64,000 nt of DNA from Geosiphon pyriformis (Eukaryota > Glomeromycota > Glomeromycetes > Archaeosporales > Geosiphonaceae), in contig JAAOMT010000200.1 in assembly GCA_016748015.1 (NCBI GenBank), positions 556,984-620,983 on the forward strand, in the 5' to 3' direction. Positions within the stretch are counted from its first letter, which is position 1. Each line of letters opens with the position of its first letter. Under the pieces are notes generated by a model that ran no database searches, was not told the origin of the DNA, and was given only the letters and a program-made list of their open reading frames with translations. Made by a program: the position numbers and the translations under genes. Shown here piece after piece: positions 23,335 to 36,199 of this stretch.

Positions 23335-26300
23335 TGACCAGTCTTATTTAAAAGTTTGCTATATATAATATTAGGAATATTAATGTTTCTGTTAAGCAAA
23401 AAAATGTTGTTTATTAGCATACTAATTTGGATAATATGGTTTTTTTTATTACGGAAACAAAACTAAGAGCTAATATTAAGCCATAAATTGCAAATAAGTT
23501 TAATAGAGTGCAAATCTTTATATTTGAATTGAATAAGAGTTTTTTTAGTACTGGTATGGTTATTGTTATGAACAATTCTTTGGCTTGATATGTTTTCAAG
23601 ATAAAAGAGATTTTTAGTTACATTAATTTAATGTGGTTTCTTTTTAAAGACAAGCTTTTAGTTATGGTTTTGGGTTGTATATTAGTGTTTCTGCTGAAAC
23701 TAAGTTTTTTTAAGCTTCAAATATTAATTTTCTTATTGCTAAGACTGTTAACTCCAGTACTTTTGTGATTTTGAGTGAAGATTTTAACAAAAATAGATTT
23801 GAAAAAAGTACAAGTTTCAAATTTTAGATTTAAGTTTAATTAACTCATTTAGTAAACATCTATTGGTTAAAATCCTTATTTGGAGCAACTTAAAAGATGT
23901 TAAAAAAGTTTTAGATTATATTTTTGTAAATAAAAATTTATTATTAGCAGTTGTTAATCATAAAATAAACTTTATGTTTACTTTTTTCAATACTAATTAT
24001 AAGACTATCTTGGTTTTAATTGGCTTGGGTAGTTTCTTGAATATTTATTTGAATGGCATGTATAAACAAGTTAATATGAATTGTTAGAAGTTCAAACTTA
24101 AAGATACAGATGGTGCCAAGTAAACACAATTTAAGAAATGTTTTTTTGTCAAATTTTTAGTGGTAAAGAATAAGTTTTTGAGAACAAAAGCTTATAATAA
24201 TTTGAATGCTATGTGGAGTTTGCTGAAAAAAGTAATGGTAGAGTCAGCTAATAAAACATTCTTTAAACATTGGTTTAGTAAGTTTTAATGTTCAAAAAAC
24301 TATAAGTTTTCAAAGTTTTTTGGATTAGAATTGCTAATTGCCAAAATTATTAAGAAGTTAAGCTCAAATAACATACTTTAATTTAATTGTCTTACTAAGA
24401 AATAGTTAAATTTGAATGATAGTAAAGCTTTTAAAATCATAGACATAATTCAAAATGATAGAAAGTTAATGAATATTCTCAAACATTTGTTAATGATTCA
24501 AAAGAAGTATAGAAAGTCCAAGTTTTATAAGTCAAAATTAGCTGAAAAAACATTTATTAGAAAGATAATCAAAAAGCACATAGAAAGTTTTTGTTTTAAT
24601 AAAAGAGATATAATAAAGAATATTTTAGATTGGTTTTTTTGCAAGATGGTTTTAAATTACTTGGTAGTAAAAAATAAGTTGATTTTAAAACCAAAAAAAG
24701 TAAAATTCAGTGTTAATAAGATTATAGAGAGTTGAACAAAAAAATAAACTGTGTCTTAGATAATGTTTAATCTATAAATTCACCAATATATATTAGATTA
24801 TGTAAATTATGATGTTTTTTCTGGCATAATAAAGAAGATCAATATAGAAGAATTGCTTTTGGTAAATAATAATCTGTTTAATAACAAAGTTGCTAATTTG
24901 TCTGGTATTTCTAATAAACTTTAGAAGCATGATAGTAATAATATAGTAAGATGTTTCCTGAATTTATTAAATACATATTTATCTCTTAGTAGTGTTTTAG
25001 TTTTGTAAAAAAGAACTTGAATCTCAATAATCTCTAAACCTTATAATAGAGATGTGGTTTTAACAAACACCTAACCTATTGCTTTAATTAAAATGGCCAG
25101 AAAATTCTCTCCAAAGTTCTATTTAATTGGATTTTGTCTGCATATTACAAGTTTGGTATTCTTTATGGTGATAATTTTTCTGTTCTAAAGAACATATATA
25201 CTCAATCTCTTGTGTTTGCTGTTGAATCAATAGTTAAAGATGCTTTAGAAAAGAATAAAAAACTTTGTTTGGTCTTGTAGAATATATGTAAAACATATAA
25301 CTTAGTTAGTTAAAATCACTTGAAAGCTAGCTTGTAATAGATCAAAATATACAACAGATTTATAAAATCTTTTGGTAGCATACATAAAAATAGAGTTAAT
25401 AGAGTGATGACTGATTTTGGTTTTTTGAGTAACTATAAAGTACATAATAGATTGAATTAAGGTAAAGTCTTTTCACCTCTTTTTTAGAGAATTTTTTACA
25501 ATTTATTTTTATGTAAGATTAAGAGACATAAACATTTGTGCAGATATTAAATTAATACTAATTTTGTGGCCAAAACAGACAAAATAGAAAATAGTAATAG
25601 GTTGTCTTTTTTTTTTGCTGCTGGTGTATTTGTAAATAATACAATTTGGGTTAAGAATTGTCAAGCTTCTATACAGTATGCTTTGAATATTGTTAAAAAA
25701 TTTTTTTTAATTAATAATATTTCTATTAATAATAATAAAACTGTGGCTATTTTTATCAACTAAAGTGTTAAAATTGTTTTTTTAGAATCAATAGTCTATC
25801 AATTTTGATAGCCAAGAAAAATAAGACTCACAAATATCTGAAGAATTTTTTGTCAACTAAAAAATTGTTCAAGTTAAGTCTGGCCAAGACTCATTTTAAT
25901 ATTTAATTTTTTGTTAATGTGGCTCTTAAGAAAGCTATTATAAATAAGCAGTTTTCATATTTGGTATTAGCTGTTTTGCAATCCATTATTACTTATAAAA
26001 ATTAAGAGTATTATTGTTAGAAGAATAGCCAACCAGAAGTAGACATAATAACAGAGAAGTTACAGGATTCCAGAATTCCAGAATTCTTCTAAAGAAATTA
26101 CAGAATTCTATGAATTTTGTATAACATAAATTATACATATATAATAAGAGTGTTAAAAGTAGAAAAAGCAATTTCTGGAAAATTTAATAGAATTTTATTA
26201 ATTTAGAACAATCTTTTTTCTTCTCTATTTATTAATTCTTACTTCAAAGATAGTTACTATTAATCAAAGTAAATTTATTAATATTAAATATCAATAAAAA

Positions 26301-28780
26301 ATATTTATTATCATCACAATCCATTTTTTTACTATCAACAAGTCATGTTGATAATTGCTAATACTTAACCACACTAGAGCAATAGTTCTTAATTATGGCT
26401 ATTAATGGAATACTAATTCTTATTTTATTTTATTTTTATTTTTGGTTATTTTTTTTATTTCTTTGTTGTTTGTTGATTTACTAACTGATTAAAAAGATTA
26501 AGTATTAAGTAATTGACATCAAAGTTAGTCTGGTAAAAGACTCTAAAGGAAGAGTATAGAGTTTAAAGAATTAATAGATAAGCTTATTAGAAGAGCACAA
26601 CTGTTAAAATAAACTGGCCATTATGCTAAAGAAAGAAATTTGACAGAATTGCAATTCTAGGAGACTACTAACACAATCAGTGATTCTCTGTCTATTATAC
26701 AAAGAACTCAACTAAAATTTTCAGATACAAAACCTTCAGATTACAAAAACTTTTAGATATTATCAACTATATCACTTATTAAGCACCAAGTTATGAGTTT
26801 GTTATTTATTCTACTTACTTAAATAATTATCTGTAATATCATAATCAGTTATAAAATTCAGTTTAATTTTGTCTTATCAAGTATATATTATAAGTAAAAT
26901 ATTATAATTAGGAAGAGTCTTAAGTTTAAAGCCTGTTTACTATGTAATTTTTTTAATGAGACTTTGTATTATCTTTTTCTATATGATTTGAAACCATTTG
27001 AACAAGTGCAGTTTAAAAAAAAATTAGCTGTGTTGATTATTTTTTTTAATACTTCAAACATTTTTGAATGCTTATTTAATCACAGATTTTTAAATTTGCA
27101 AATTTTGGGTTGGGCTCTTTTAAATTCTTTGCAGTTTTCTATCAAGTTATGTGTTAATTCAATGGACAATTTTTTGGCTGGAGTGGTGAAAATTTTTTTG
27201 GACTTTGGATTGTCTTTAATAAACAATTTGCCCAATGTATTTTATAGTTCTAATAAGTTTTTAATATTGATTATTTTGGGTCAATCTTTGTATTTTAGTT
27301 TAGTTTGCTTTTTAAAAATGGTTTAGAATTGTATTTAGTAATAGACTTTTAGATAAGAAGAGCAATATAATAAACTGAAAAACTTTTTACCAATAAAAAA
27401 AATTGAATTTTAAAGATTCTGTGCCTTATTAGTTCAAAGTTGTGTTGAAATTTTTGCATAATAAAAGTTTTTTGTTGGTTGATTTGATTAGAACAAATTA
27501 GTTATCTAGCTTGAACATTTTGGAATTAAGAAAGTTTTCTGATGTGTGGAATTGTTTACATAAAATTTGGTTTGGTTCTATAGAAATTTATACAAATAAG
27601 TTTTTAAAAAATGCTAGTTTTGTTAATGTTACTAGTAAAGCTACTGCTTACTTTTTAGTTGTAGATATGAGTATTGGTATCAAGATGCATAGATTTTTTC
27701 TTCTATTATAATTAAATTACAAGCTGTTGCTCTGTTTTTAGAATGTGTTCCATCTTTCTGTATGGTGATTTTGTATTTAAACAGCCAAACTGCTATTAAT
27801 ATATGAGTATTTGAAACAATATTAGCTGTGTCTAATTTTTATAATCAATATTAGATAAAAAAAAGACATATTACTAATCTGATTAAAAATAAAAATTTTA
27901 TTGTAAATTGCATAATGATAAGAGTTATTTAAAAATTTCTGGCAATGTAAAAACTGATATAATTATAAACAAGACTGCTTATTTTCTTTTTTCTTTGCCA
28001 GAAGGGATGTGAAAACATTTTTTTGTGGCTAAAGACACAGCTGTATCTAACAACACCTGTCATTTTGTTCAAAATGTATTTAGATTTATTTGTTATGTTT
28101 AATAGAAAGCTGGCTCTGGTTATGATATAATTTCAAGTATGTTAATCAAAGAAGTAAATTAAATAGCTATGGCTAAAGTTTAACATTTTGATTTGCATAA
28201 GTTTTCTGAATTTATTAATACAAAGTCTGTCAATCTGTATACATACTTGATAAAAACTGTATATAGACAGCTGCTAGTAGTAATTAAAAAGAAATTGTAT
28301 AATAAAAAATACTTCAATGTATTGTATTTGTTGTATAATAAAGTAAAGTTGTTTGACAATGTTTTTACTTGTGTTTAAAATATTAGTATTTATAAAAAAA
28401 TTTTAGCTGAGACTTTTGCACAATAAATTACTTTGGCAAATGCTTGTAATTAATTTTCTTCTGCTGTTTTGCATATACTCTTTAAATGTTCTTCAAATAT
28501 GGGCTTATATACAGTAATTTGTAAGAGTTTTGTGTTAAAAAATTGATACACAGAGGCTGTTGAAGTTTTTGATAAGAGAAAAAAAGCTACCTTTTTTATC
28601 ATTAAATTTGTTAAACATTTGGTAAAATTGTATTATACTAAAACATGACTGATAAAATCTGAATTTAAAGTGGATATAAAAAAGACTAAATTGGTTAAAG
28701 ATGGTGGTTTGATATTAAGACTGTTTTGTATTATAATATCTATGCTATTAGATAGAGTAATTTAGTTGCTTAATATTATT
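23334..28780 (+). pseudogene. LINE copy D ORF2, broken and interrupted
   Basis: Endonuclease remnant near 23430-23800 (FFITETKLRA, then a decayed GDFN region). Linker at 23860-24735. RT from about 25080, with its catalytic box near 25625 reading FVNN (both Asp now Asn). The RT is cut at 25986 by a solo LTR and resumes at 26839. A post-RT block 26964-27326 matches the one in copy C. RNase H is near 27560-27850 (IYTNKF, where YTDGS is expected). Downstream text 27900-28780 continues the C-terminal region. No frame is intact. Confidence 0.75.
25987..26838 (+). mobile_element. Solo LTR of the gypsy family inside LINE copy D
   Basis: 852 bp, in the orientation of a plus-strand element. It begins TATTACTTATA (decayed TGTTAC) and ends CTGTAATA (decayed GTAACA). 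It contains the GAATTCC-rich array near 26050-26110 and a T-rich run near 26410-26460, both shared with the LTRs at 45310 and of elements A and E. Flanks are CCAT (25983-25986) and TCAT (26839-26842), a 4-bp target duplication with one transition. Removing it restores the LINE RT alignment with copy E. Confidence 0.85.
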
Positions 28781-28784
28781 GAGT

Positions 28785-31700
28785 TTTTTGTTTTTGGAAA
28801 CAAATGCCCATAAAATCTGGGACTTGATTAAGTCTGTAAGTGAAAAAACTTGTGCAATAGACTATTATCTAGTTATATATATCTAAGTTAAATGTGTTGT
28901 TGTTTGTTTTAATTTTCTCAAATCAATAAATACTATTATAAAAACTATATTAGTGCTAAGGGGTACTAATTTATATTGGTTTTATATCAGTTTAGCCAAG
29001 TGTACCAAGTATAGTTTTTTAGGTTATATATTATTAAGCTGTACTATTGGTAAAAAAGCTTTTTTTGGTATTTTATCTTATAAAGTCTTTTCAGATACTA
29101 ATAAAAGCAAACTGGCTGTTATTTATACTAAATGTTTGGTTTCTGTTATTTATTCTGTTGCTTTTGGTAATGTCTTTTGGACTTCAGTTGTCAATAGATT
29201 TTTTTTTCTTTTTTTTCTATTCAAAATAGTTTGGCTAATCTTGACTCTTTTTTAAAAATAAAGCTTTTTTTACTGGTATTAAAGAAATTAGATTATAGAT
29301 TTGCTGCTTTTGAGTACAGTCTTATTAGTCTTATAAAGCAAGTGAATGAGCTGGTTAAGAAGTTAAATATATTTAAACCAATGGTTTTCCAGTCTAGTTC
29401 TGAATGTTAGCTGTTGGTAACTCATTTATCACAGAATCAAGGAGCGGATATAGTAATGAGTGAGAGTTTAAATGTGGCTACTAGTAGTGAAACTGTTGCA
29501 AAAACAGCATCTTTGGATCAGTTAGTAATTTCCAAATTAAAAAATAGTTTAATAAATCTTTCAAATACAGTTATGAATCTTTTAGCCAAGGTAAATAATG
29601 TTGTTTTGAATTTAAATTCTCATTTGTTTTAATGACCAGTCTTGTTTAAAAGTTTTTTATATGTAATATTAAGAGTATTAATGTCTTTGTTAAACAGAAA
29701 GATGTTGTTTATTAACATATTAATTTGAATAATGTGATTTTTTTTATTACATAAACAAAATTAAGAGTTAGTATTAAGTTATAGATTACAAATAAGTTTG
29801 ATGGAATATAAATCTTTACATCTAAATTGGATAAGAGTTTTCTTGGTGTTAATATGATCATTATTATGAACAGTTTTTTGTTTTAATATGTTTTCAAGAT
29901 AGAAAAGGTTCTTAGTCACATTATTTTAATGTGGCTTTTTTTCAAAGACAAGCTCTCAGTTATGGTTTTGGGTTTGTATGCTGGTGTTTCTGCTGAAGCT
30001 AAGTTTGGTCAAACTTTAGATGTCAATTCTTTTATTGCTAAGGCTGTTAACTTTAGCATTTTTGTGGTCTTAAGTAAAGAGTTTAATGAAAATGGGTTTG
30101 AAAAGAGTGCAAGTTTTAGGTTTTGTTTGAATTTGAGTTTGGTTAACTCATTTGGTGAACATTTATTAGTTAAGATCTTTACTTAAAACAACTTAAAAAG
30201 TGTTGAAAAAATTTTAGATTACATTTTTGTAAGTAAAAGTTTATTATCAGCAGTTGTTGATTATGAAATAGATTCTGTACCCACTTTTTTTAATACTAAT
30301 TACAAGACTGTTTTGATGTCAATTAGTTTGGGTGGTTTCTTAGATATTTGTTTAAATAATATATACAAACAAGCTAATATAAATCATTAAAAGTTCAAAC
30401 TTAAAGATAGAAATAATATCAAATAGACACAATTTAAAAAATATTTTTTTGCCAAGTTTTTGTTAGTAAAGAATAAGTTTTTGGAAGCAAAAGCTTGTAG
30501 TAATTTAGATGTTATGTGAGATTTGCTGAAAAAAGTGATAGTAGAATTAGCTGATAAAACATTTTTTAAATATTGGTTTAATAAATTTTAGTATTCAAAA
30601 AACTGTCAGTTTTTAAAGTTTTTTGAATTAAAATTGCTAGTTGCCAAGATTGTTAAGAAGTTAAGCTCAGATAACATGCTTGAATTTAATTGTTTTGCTA
30701 AGAAATAATCAAATTTGAATAGTAATAAAGCTCTTAAAATCATAAACATAATTTAAAATAATAGAAAGTTAATAAATGTTCTCAAACATTTGTTAATAAT
30801 TTGAGAAAAGTATAAAAAATGCAAGTTTTATGAATTAAAATTAACTAAAGAAGCATCTGTTAGAAAGATAATTAAAAAGCACTTGAAAAGTTTTTGTTTT
30901 AATAAAGAAGATATAATAAGAAGTATTTTGGATTAGTCTTTTTACAAAGTGGTTTTGGATTACTTGCTAATAAAAAATGAGTTGATTTTAAAACCAAAAA
31001 AGATAAAGCTTAATGTTGATAGGATTATGAGGAGTTGGACAAGGAAATAAACTATGTTTTAAGTAATGTTTAATCTATAGACTTGCCAATATACACTATT
31101 AGATTATGTAAATAATAATGCTTTCTCTAATATAATGAAGAGAATTAATATAGGAGAATTGCTCTTAGTAATTAATAATCTGCCTAATAGCAAAGCTGTT
31201 GATTTGTTTGGCATTTTTAATAAACTTTGAAAGCATAATAGTGATAATATAATAAAGTGTCTTCTGGATTTGTTAAATATATGTTTATTTTTTAGTGGTG
31301 TTTTAGTTTTGTGAAAAAAAGCTTAAGTCTTGATGATCTCTAAATCTTATAATTAGAATAAGATTTTAATAAACATTTAACCTATTGCTTTAATTAAGAT
31401 AGCCAAGAAAATTTTTTCCAGTTTTATCTAATTGGATTTTATTTGCATGTGCAAATTTGATGTTTTCCACAATAATAATTTTTCTGTTTTAAAGAATACA
31501 TTACTCAGTTTCCTATGTTTGCTGTTGAGTCAATAGTTGAAAATACTTTAGAAAAAAATAGGAAACTTTGGTTGGTCTTACAGAATATGTGTAAAACATA
31601 CAACTTGATTGGTTGGTATTACTTAAGAACTAGTTTATAGTGAATCAAAATATACAACAGATTTATAAAAATTTTTGGCAGCATACATGAGAATAAAATC

Positions 31701-33227
31701 AATAAAGTAATAACTGATTTTGGTCTTTTGGGTGACTATAGAGTACATAATGAATTGAATAAAGGTGAAGTCTTCCCATCTCTTTTTTAGAAGATTTTTT
31801 ATGATTTACTTTTGTGTAAGATTAAAAGACATGAACATTTGTGCAAATAATAGATTGATATTAAGTTTGTGGTTAAGATAGACAGAATAAAGAATAGTAA
31901 TGAAATGTCTTTATTTTTTGCTGTTGATGCATTTGTAAATGATACAATTTAAATTAGAAATTGTTAAGCTTTTAAGCAGTATGCTTTAGATATTACTAGT
32001 GAATTTTTTTTGATCAATAATATTTCTATCAATAATAAAAAAACTGTGGCTATTTTTATCAATCAAAATATCAAGATTGCTTCTTTGAAAATTAGTGGTC
32101 TACCAATTTCAATAGTCAAAAAGAGTAAAGCTTACAGATATTTAGATATTTTTTTATTAACTGAAAGACTATTTAAGTCAAGTCTGGCCAAGACTTATTT
32201 TGATTTTCAATTTTTTGTTAATGTAGTTCTCAAAAAAGCTATTACAAATAAGCAGTTTTTATATTTGGTATTGGTCATTTTGCAATTTATAATCAGTTAT
32301 AAAACTTAGTTTAGTTTTGTTTCATCAAGTGTATATTGTAAATAGAATGTTATAATTAAAAAAGATCTTAAGTCTAAAGTCTGTTTGTTATATAATTTTT
32401 CTAATAAGACTTTATATTATTCTTTTTTATATAATTTAAAACTATTTAAGCAAGTGCAGTTTAAAAAAAATTAACTGTATTGATCACTTTTTTTAATGCT
32501 TTAGGTATTCTTAGATTTACAGATTTTGTATTGGACTTTTTTGAATTCTTTGCAGTTCTCTATTAAATTATATGTTAGTCTAATGAACAATTTTTTGGCT
32601 GAAATGGTAAAAATTTTTTTGGATTTTGAGTTGTTTTTAATAAATAATTTGTCCAATGTATTTCATAATCCTAATAAGTTTTCAATATTGGTTATTTTGG
32701 AACAATTTTTGTATTTTAATTTAGTTTGTTCTTTGAAATAATTTAAAGTTGTATTTAGTAATAGACTTTTAGATAAAAAAAGCAACATAATAAACTAGAA
32801 AACTTTTTGCCAATAAAAAAAATTGGATTCTAAAAACTCTGTGCTTTATTGGTTCAAGGTTGTATTAAAATTTTTACACAATAAAAGTTTTTTATTAGTT
32901 GATTTAACTGAGACAAATTGGTTATCTGGCTTGAACATTTTGGAATTAAGAAAGTTTTTTGATGTGTAGAGTTGTTTGCATAAAATTTGGTCTGGCTTTA
33001 TAGAAATTTATATTGATAAGTTTTTAAAAAATACTGGTTCTGTTAATGTTGCTAGTGAGACTGCTGCTTACTTTTTAGTTATGAATATGAATATTGGTAT
33101 TAGAGTGTATGGATTTTTGTCTTCTATTATGGCAAAATTGCAGACTGTTGTTTTGTTTTTAAAGTGTGTTCTATCTTTTTGTGTGGTAATTTTGCATTTA
33201 AACAGCCAAGCTGTAATTGATATGTGT
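28785..33227 (+). pseudogene. LINE copy E ORF1 end plus ORF2 (to RNase H), broken
   Basis: The ORF1 C-terminal part ends at TAA 29630-29632, overlapping the ORF2 ATG at 29632 (TAATG). Endonuclease text follows, with an open piece 29929-30186 (FKDKLSVMVLGLYAG). The RT box near 31930 reads FVND; the RT tail frame is 32010-32309. Post-RT block 32526-32741 and RNase H frame 32976-33239 (IYIDKF, AKLQT, HLNSQA) follow. Less decayed than copy D but with stops throughout. RNase H is severed at 33227 by element A. Confidence 0.78.
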
Positions 33228-34096
33228 TGTTACAAATGATTATTTGGGGTCTCAAATCAAATAACAAATCCATAACTTAATGTTCAAAAGCTATTTGCGT
33301 TGACAATAATCTGATGGTTTTGTGATCTGAAGGTTTTGGTTGAATTCTTTGTATAATAAACAGAGATTTAATAGTTGTTTTCAGTAGCCTCCCAGAATTG
33401 CAATTCCGTCAATTTTTTTCTTGGCTTGGTGGCTGACAATCCTCTGGTAAGTAATCCATAATTCTTGTATGTGCTCTACCCACTTACAGAGGTCTTTTAT
33501 TAGGCAATCTTTGACATCAATAATTTAGCACTTAATCTTTAATCAATTTAGTAAACAATAAAATAACAAAAAAAAAAATAAAAGAAAATAAAAGAAAATA
33601 AAGAAGTAAGCCAATGCAATTTTACAAGTTAGTATTTTGTCAATAGTCATGATTAAGAGGTATTGTTCCAGTGTGGTCAAATCTGAATTATTATCAACAT
33701 GAAGTGTTAATAGTGGAAAGTGGATTAAGATAGTAAATAATTATTTATTGATATTTGTAATGTAGAAGATTGCTTAGATTAAATCTAAACTGAAAAATTT
33801 TTAATTAAAAGATTCTGCCTTTTTCACTTTCTAATATTACTGTTATATATACATAATTGAGATTCCTCAATTTCTCAATTTCTCACACCAAAAATTCTGA
33901 AATTCCTAGAATCTTGCAATTCCTTTAAGAGAAATCTTGCAATTCTAGAATCCTGTAATTCCTTGTATAAGAATCTTGAAATTCCTAGAATTTTGCAATT
34001 TTTTTTAAGAGGAATTCTAAAATTCTATATTTACTATGGTTATTTCTGATTGGCTAATTTATGCTAATATATACTTTCTATATTCTATAAGTAACA
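33228..34096 (-). repeat. Element A 3' LTR
   Basis: 869-bp LTR, TGTTAC to GTAACA. Contains an A-rich run near 33570-33600, a TATATATA box near 33844-33852 (transcribed toward lower coordinates) and the GAATTCC-rich array near 33880-34030. It differs from its partner at 43318 mainly by transitions in the first 60 bp that I compared. Confidence 0.88.
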
Positions 34097-34114
34097 TTAT
34101 TCTCTCTTTTTTAA
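34097..34114 (-). promoter_or_regulatory. Element A polypurine tract
   Basis: On the minus strand an A/G-rich run (AAAAAAGAGAGAATAA) sits directly before the TGTTAC start of the 3' LTR, the expected position of the plus-strand DNA primer. The corresponding site in element E is at 51867-51882. Confidence 0.7.
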
Positions 34115-34790
34115 TATTGAGCTTCATCAAGATCTCCCAAATCTCCTAACTCTAATTCTTTGAGTATTTTTTGAACTTCTTTTTTGAGAATTACTTGAGT
34201 TATTTTGTTTTGTAATTCTTCAAATTGGGTGTTGGTTATTTTTCCCATTTGGTTAACTATAATAAAGTCTATTTTCGGATTAAGTAAAATTTCTAGTCTG
34301 TCTTGGAATTCTATATATAGCCAATAGATAGCTCTTGTTTGTGTAGTCAAATTGTTCTTTCCCACAAATTGTTCTAGTTTTTTTAGTATTGTTATGTTAA
34401 ATAATTGTTTTGTTTTATCTATGTATAAGTTCTGAATATTTAAGTGTTGCCTTAAGTGGAAATAACAAAAGTTTCTTGGAAATTTGTGTATCCACCATTT
34501 CCAAGTTTCTTTGGTCAACTCTTGATATATGGTGACATTTGTTGATTCTTCCATTGCTAATTTTATTTTCAGAACCATTTTGTTAATAGTGTTTTTTATT
34601 TTTCTTTGATTTTTGTATTTGGATATTTTTTTGGTATCTCAGTATTGAATGGTTTGTTGATTGATAGTAATTTCCATATTCTGTTGTTGAATTAGTTGAA
34701 AGAGTTGTTGTGCTAGTGAGTGGATATTGTCAGTGATTTCCATCTTTTGTCGCATCTACTATGTCTTTATATACTCTTTTTATTGTTTAA
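34111..34790 (-). pseudogene. Element A extra ORF downstream of integrase
   Basis: Frame 34578-34111 (155 codons) plus decayed text to about 34790. It contains KETWKWW, CYFHLRQHLNIQNLY and ELQNKITQVILKKEVQKIL, all mirrored in element E at 52539-51885. No catalytic motif or known fold is recognised; it is mostly helical and charged. It sits between integrase and the polypurine tract, where env-like or accessory ORFs sit in some retroelements, but I see no signal peptide or membrane segment. Confidence 0.65.
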
Positions 34791-34949
34791 TTTTATGTGT
34801 TTGGTCCAATGATTATAATTGGTTTTAAATCTCATGGAATCTTATCTGATTGGACTAGTATTTTCTGTACTTCTAATTGTAAAATATTACTGGTGGATGG
34901 TGACACTATATGGTAATATGGTTTCAATCGATCACTATATGCTGCTTTG

Positions 34950-36121
34950 GCTAAAATTTTGTTGTTTTATCTTAATTTATAAGCTCTATTTCCAAAATTT
35001 TTTTTTATGTGAAATAGTCTGTCCCATTTGGGGTCAAATTTTCTACTCCATTGTTTTTCCACTTTGGTATGATGTAAAAGTACTTTGTCTCTAATCTTGA
35101 ATTCAACTGGTTTATCTAATAATTGGTTATCATGTCTTTTTTTTTGTTTTTCTTGTGACTTTTGGATATTATCAGCTGTTTTTCACTATTTGTTTTCTAA
35201 TGTCTTCATTAAGTCATATGTTTTTCTCAACAATGTTCTTTGGAAATTCTTTTCTGTTATTGGTTCTGTTGGATATGTTTTGACTTTTATCTTAACTGGT
35301 ACTGTTGCTGTTCTACCATATACTAGTTTAAATGGTGTTGCTTGTGTAGTGTCTTGCTTTATTGTCTAATAAGCAAATAATACTGATGGTATAAACAAAT
35401 CTTATTCATTTTGGTTTTCTTGGCTGATCTTGGCTATTGCTTCACACAATGTTTTGTTGAATCTTTTGACTAATCTATTTGTTTGCAGATGGTATGGCAA
35501 TAATAGTGGTCTTTTAATTCCAAATCATTGGCTTAATTCTGCTAATGTTCTATTCACAAAGTGAGTTTCTTGATCAGATAATAATTTTTTTGGACATCCA
35601 TGTTGACAGATCAAGTTTTGATGAACAAATTTGGCAATGGATTCTGCATCTGCTCTTTGAATAGCTTTTGCTTCTGGCCATTTTGTAAGATAGTCCATGG
35701 CTACTGCAATATATCTGTTGTCTCTGTTGGTGATTGCTAATAGTCTGACTAAGTCAATTCCAATGCAATTGAATGGTTGTCTCATCTTAATTGGTCTCAA
35801 TAGTTTACTGGGTTTTGTTCCTCTTTTTCTCTGACAAGCATTACAGTTCTGAACATATTGAATAATGTCTGGATACATAGATAGCCAATAGTATCTTTTT
35901 CTGGTTCTTTTCATGATTGCTTCTTTATAAAAGTGTTCTGCTGTTAGATCTGAGTACATGTTGAACAATATTGTCTCTTTTTCTGGTTCTGTAATTACTC
36001 TTGTTGGCTGGTCTGGATTTTTTCTGTTTTTCTGATAAAGTATATTTTGATGATTGATAAAATATTTTGATTGTTGTTTTATGTTGTTTTGTTCCTTTTG
36101 AGATAATTTTTCCTTGAACAA
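34950..36121 (-). pseudogene. Element A integrase, broken
   Basis: Frame 36121-35525 carries the zinc-binding region (first His in AEHFYKEA, second expected His now Tyr, then NCNACQ). It also carries the first catalytic Asp in GIDLV, the YLTKWPEAKAI block and the second Asp in LLSDQETHF. The third catalytic residue region (35400-35500) and the C-terminal GKFDPK-type region (35000-35100) are in shifted frames with stops. Inserts cDNA into target DNA in active relatives. Confidence 0.82.
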
Positions 36122-36199
36122 CTGGGTATTTATATAATGTTAGAGTTGTTGGTATTTTTGTGTATTTATCTTTTGTTATATTTTTGGGTTGAAATGTTT

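Larger units (their letters stand above)
21470..28785 (+). mobile_element. LINE copy D, near full length, split by a solo LTR
   Basis: Plus-strand LINE related to but distinct from copy C: its ORF1 C-terminal half belongs to a different subfamily, shared with copy E. ORF1 is recognisable from about 22180 and ORF2 from 23334. The RT is interrupted by a solo LTR at 25987-26838, after which the RT and RNase H resume to about 28780. Extremely rich in TAA/TAG/TGA in all frames. The 3' untranslated region expected by comparison with copies C and E is missing; copy E starts directly at the truncation point. Confidence 0.82.
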
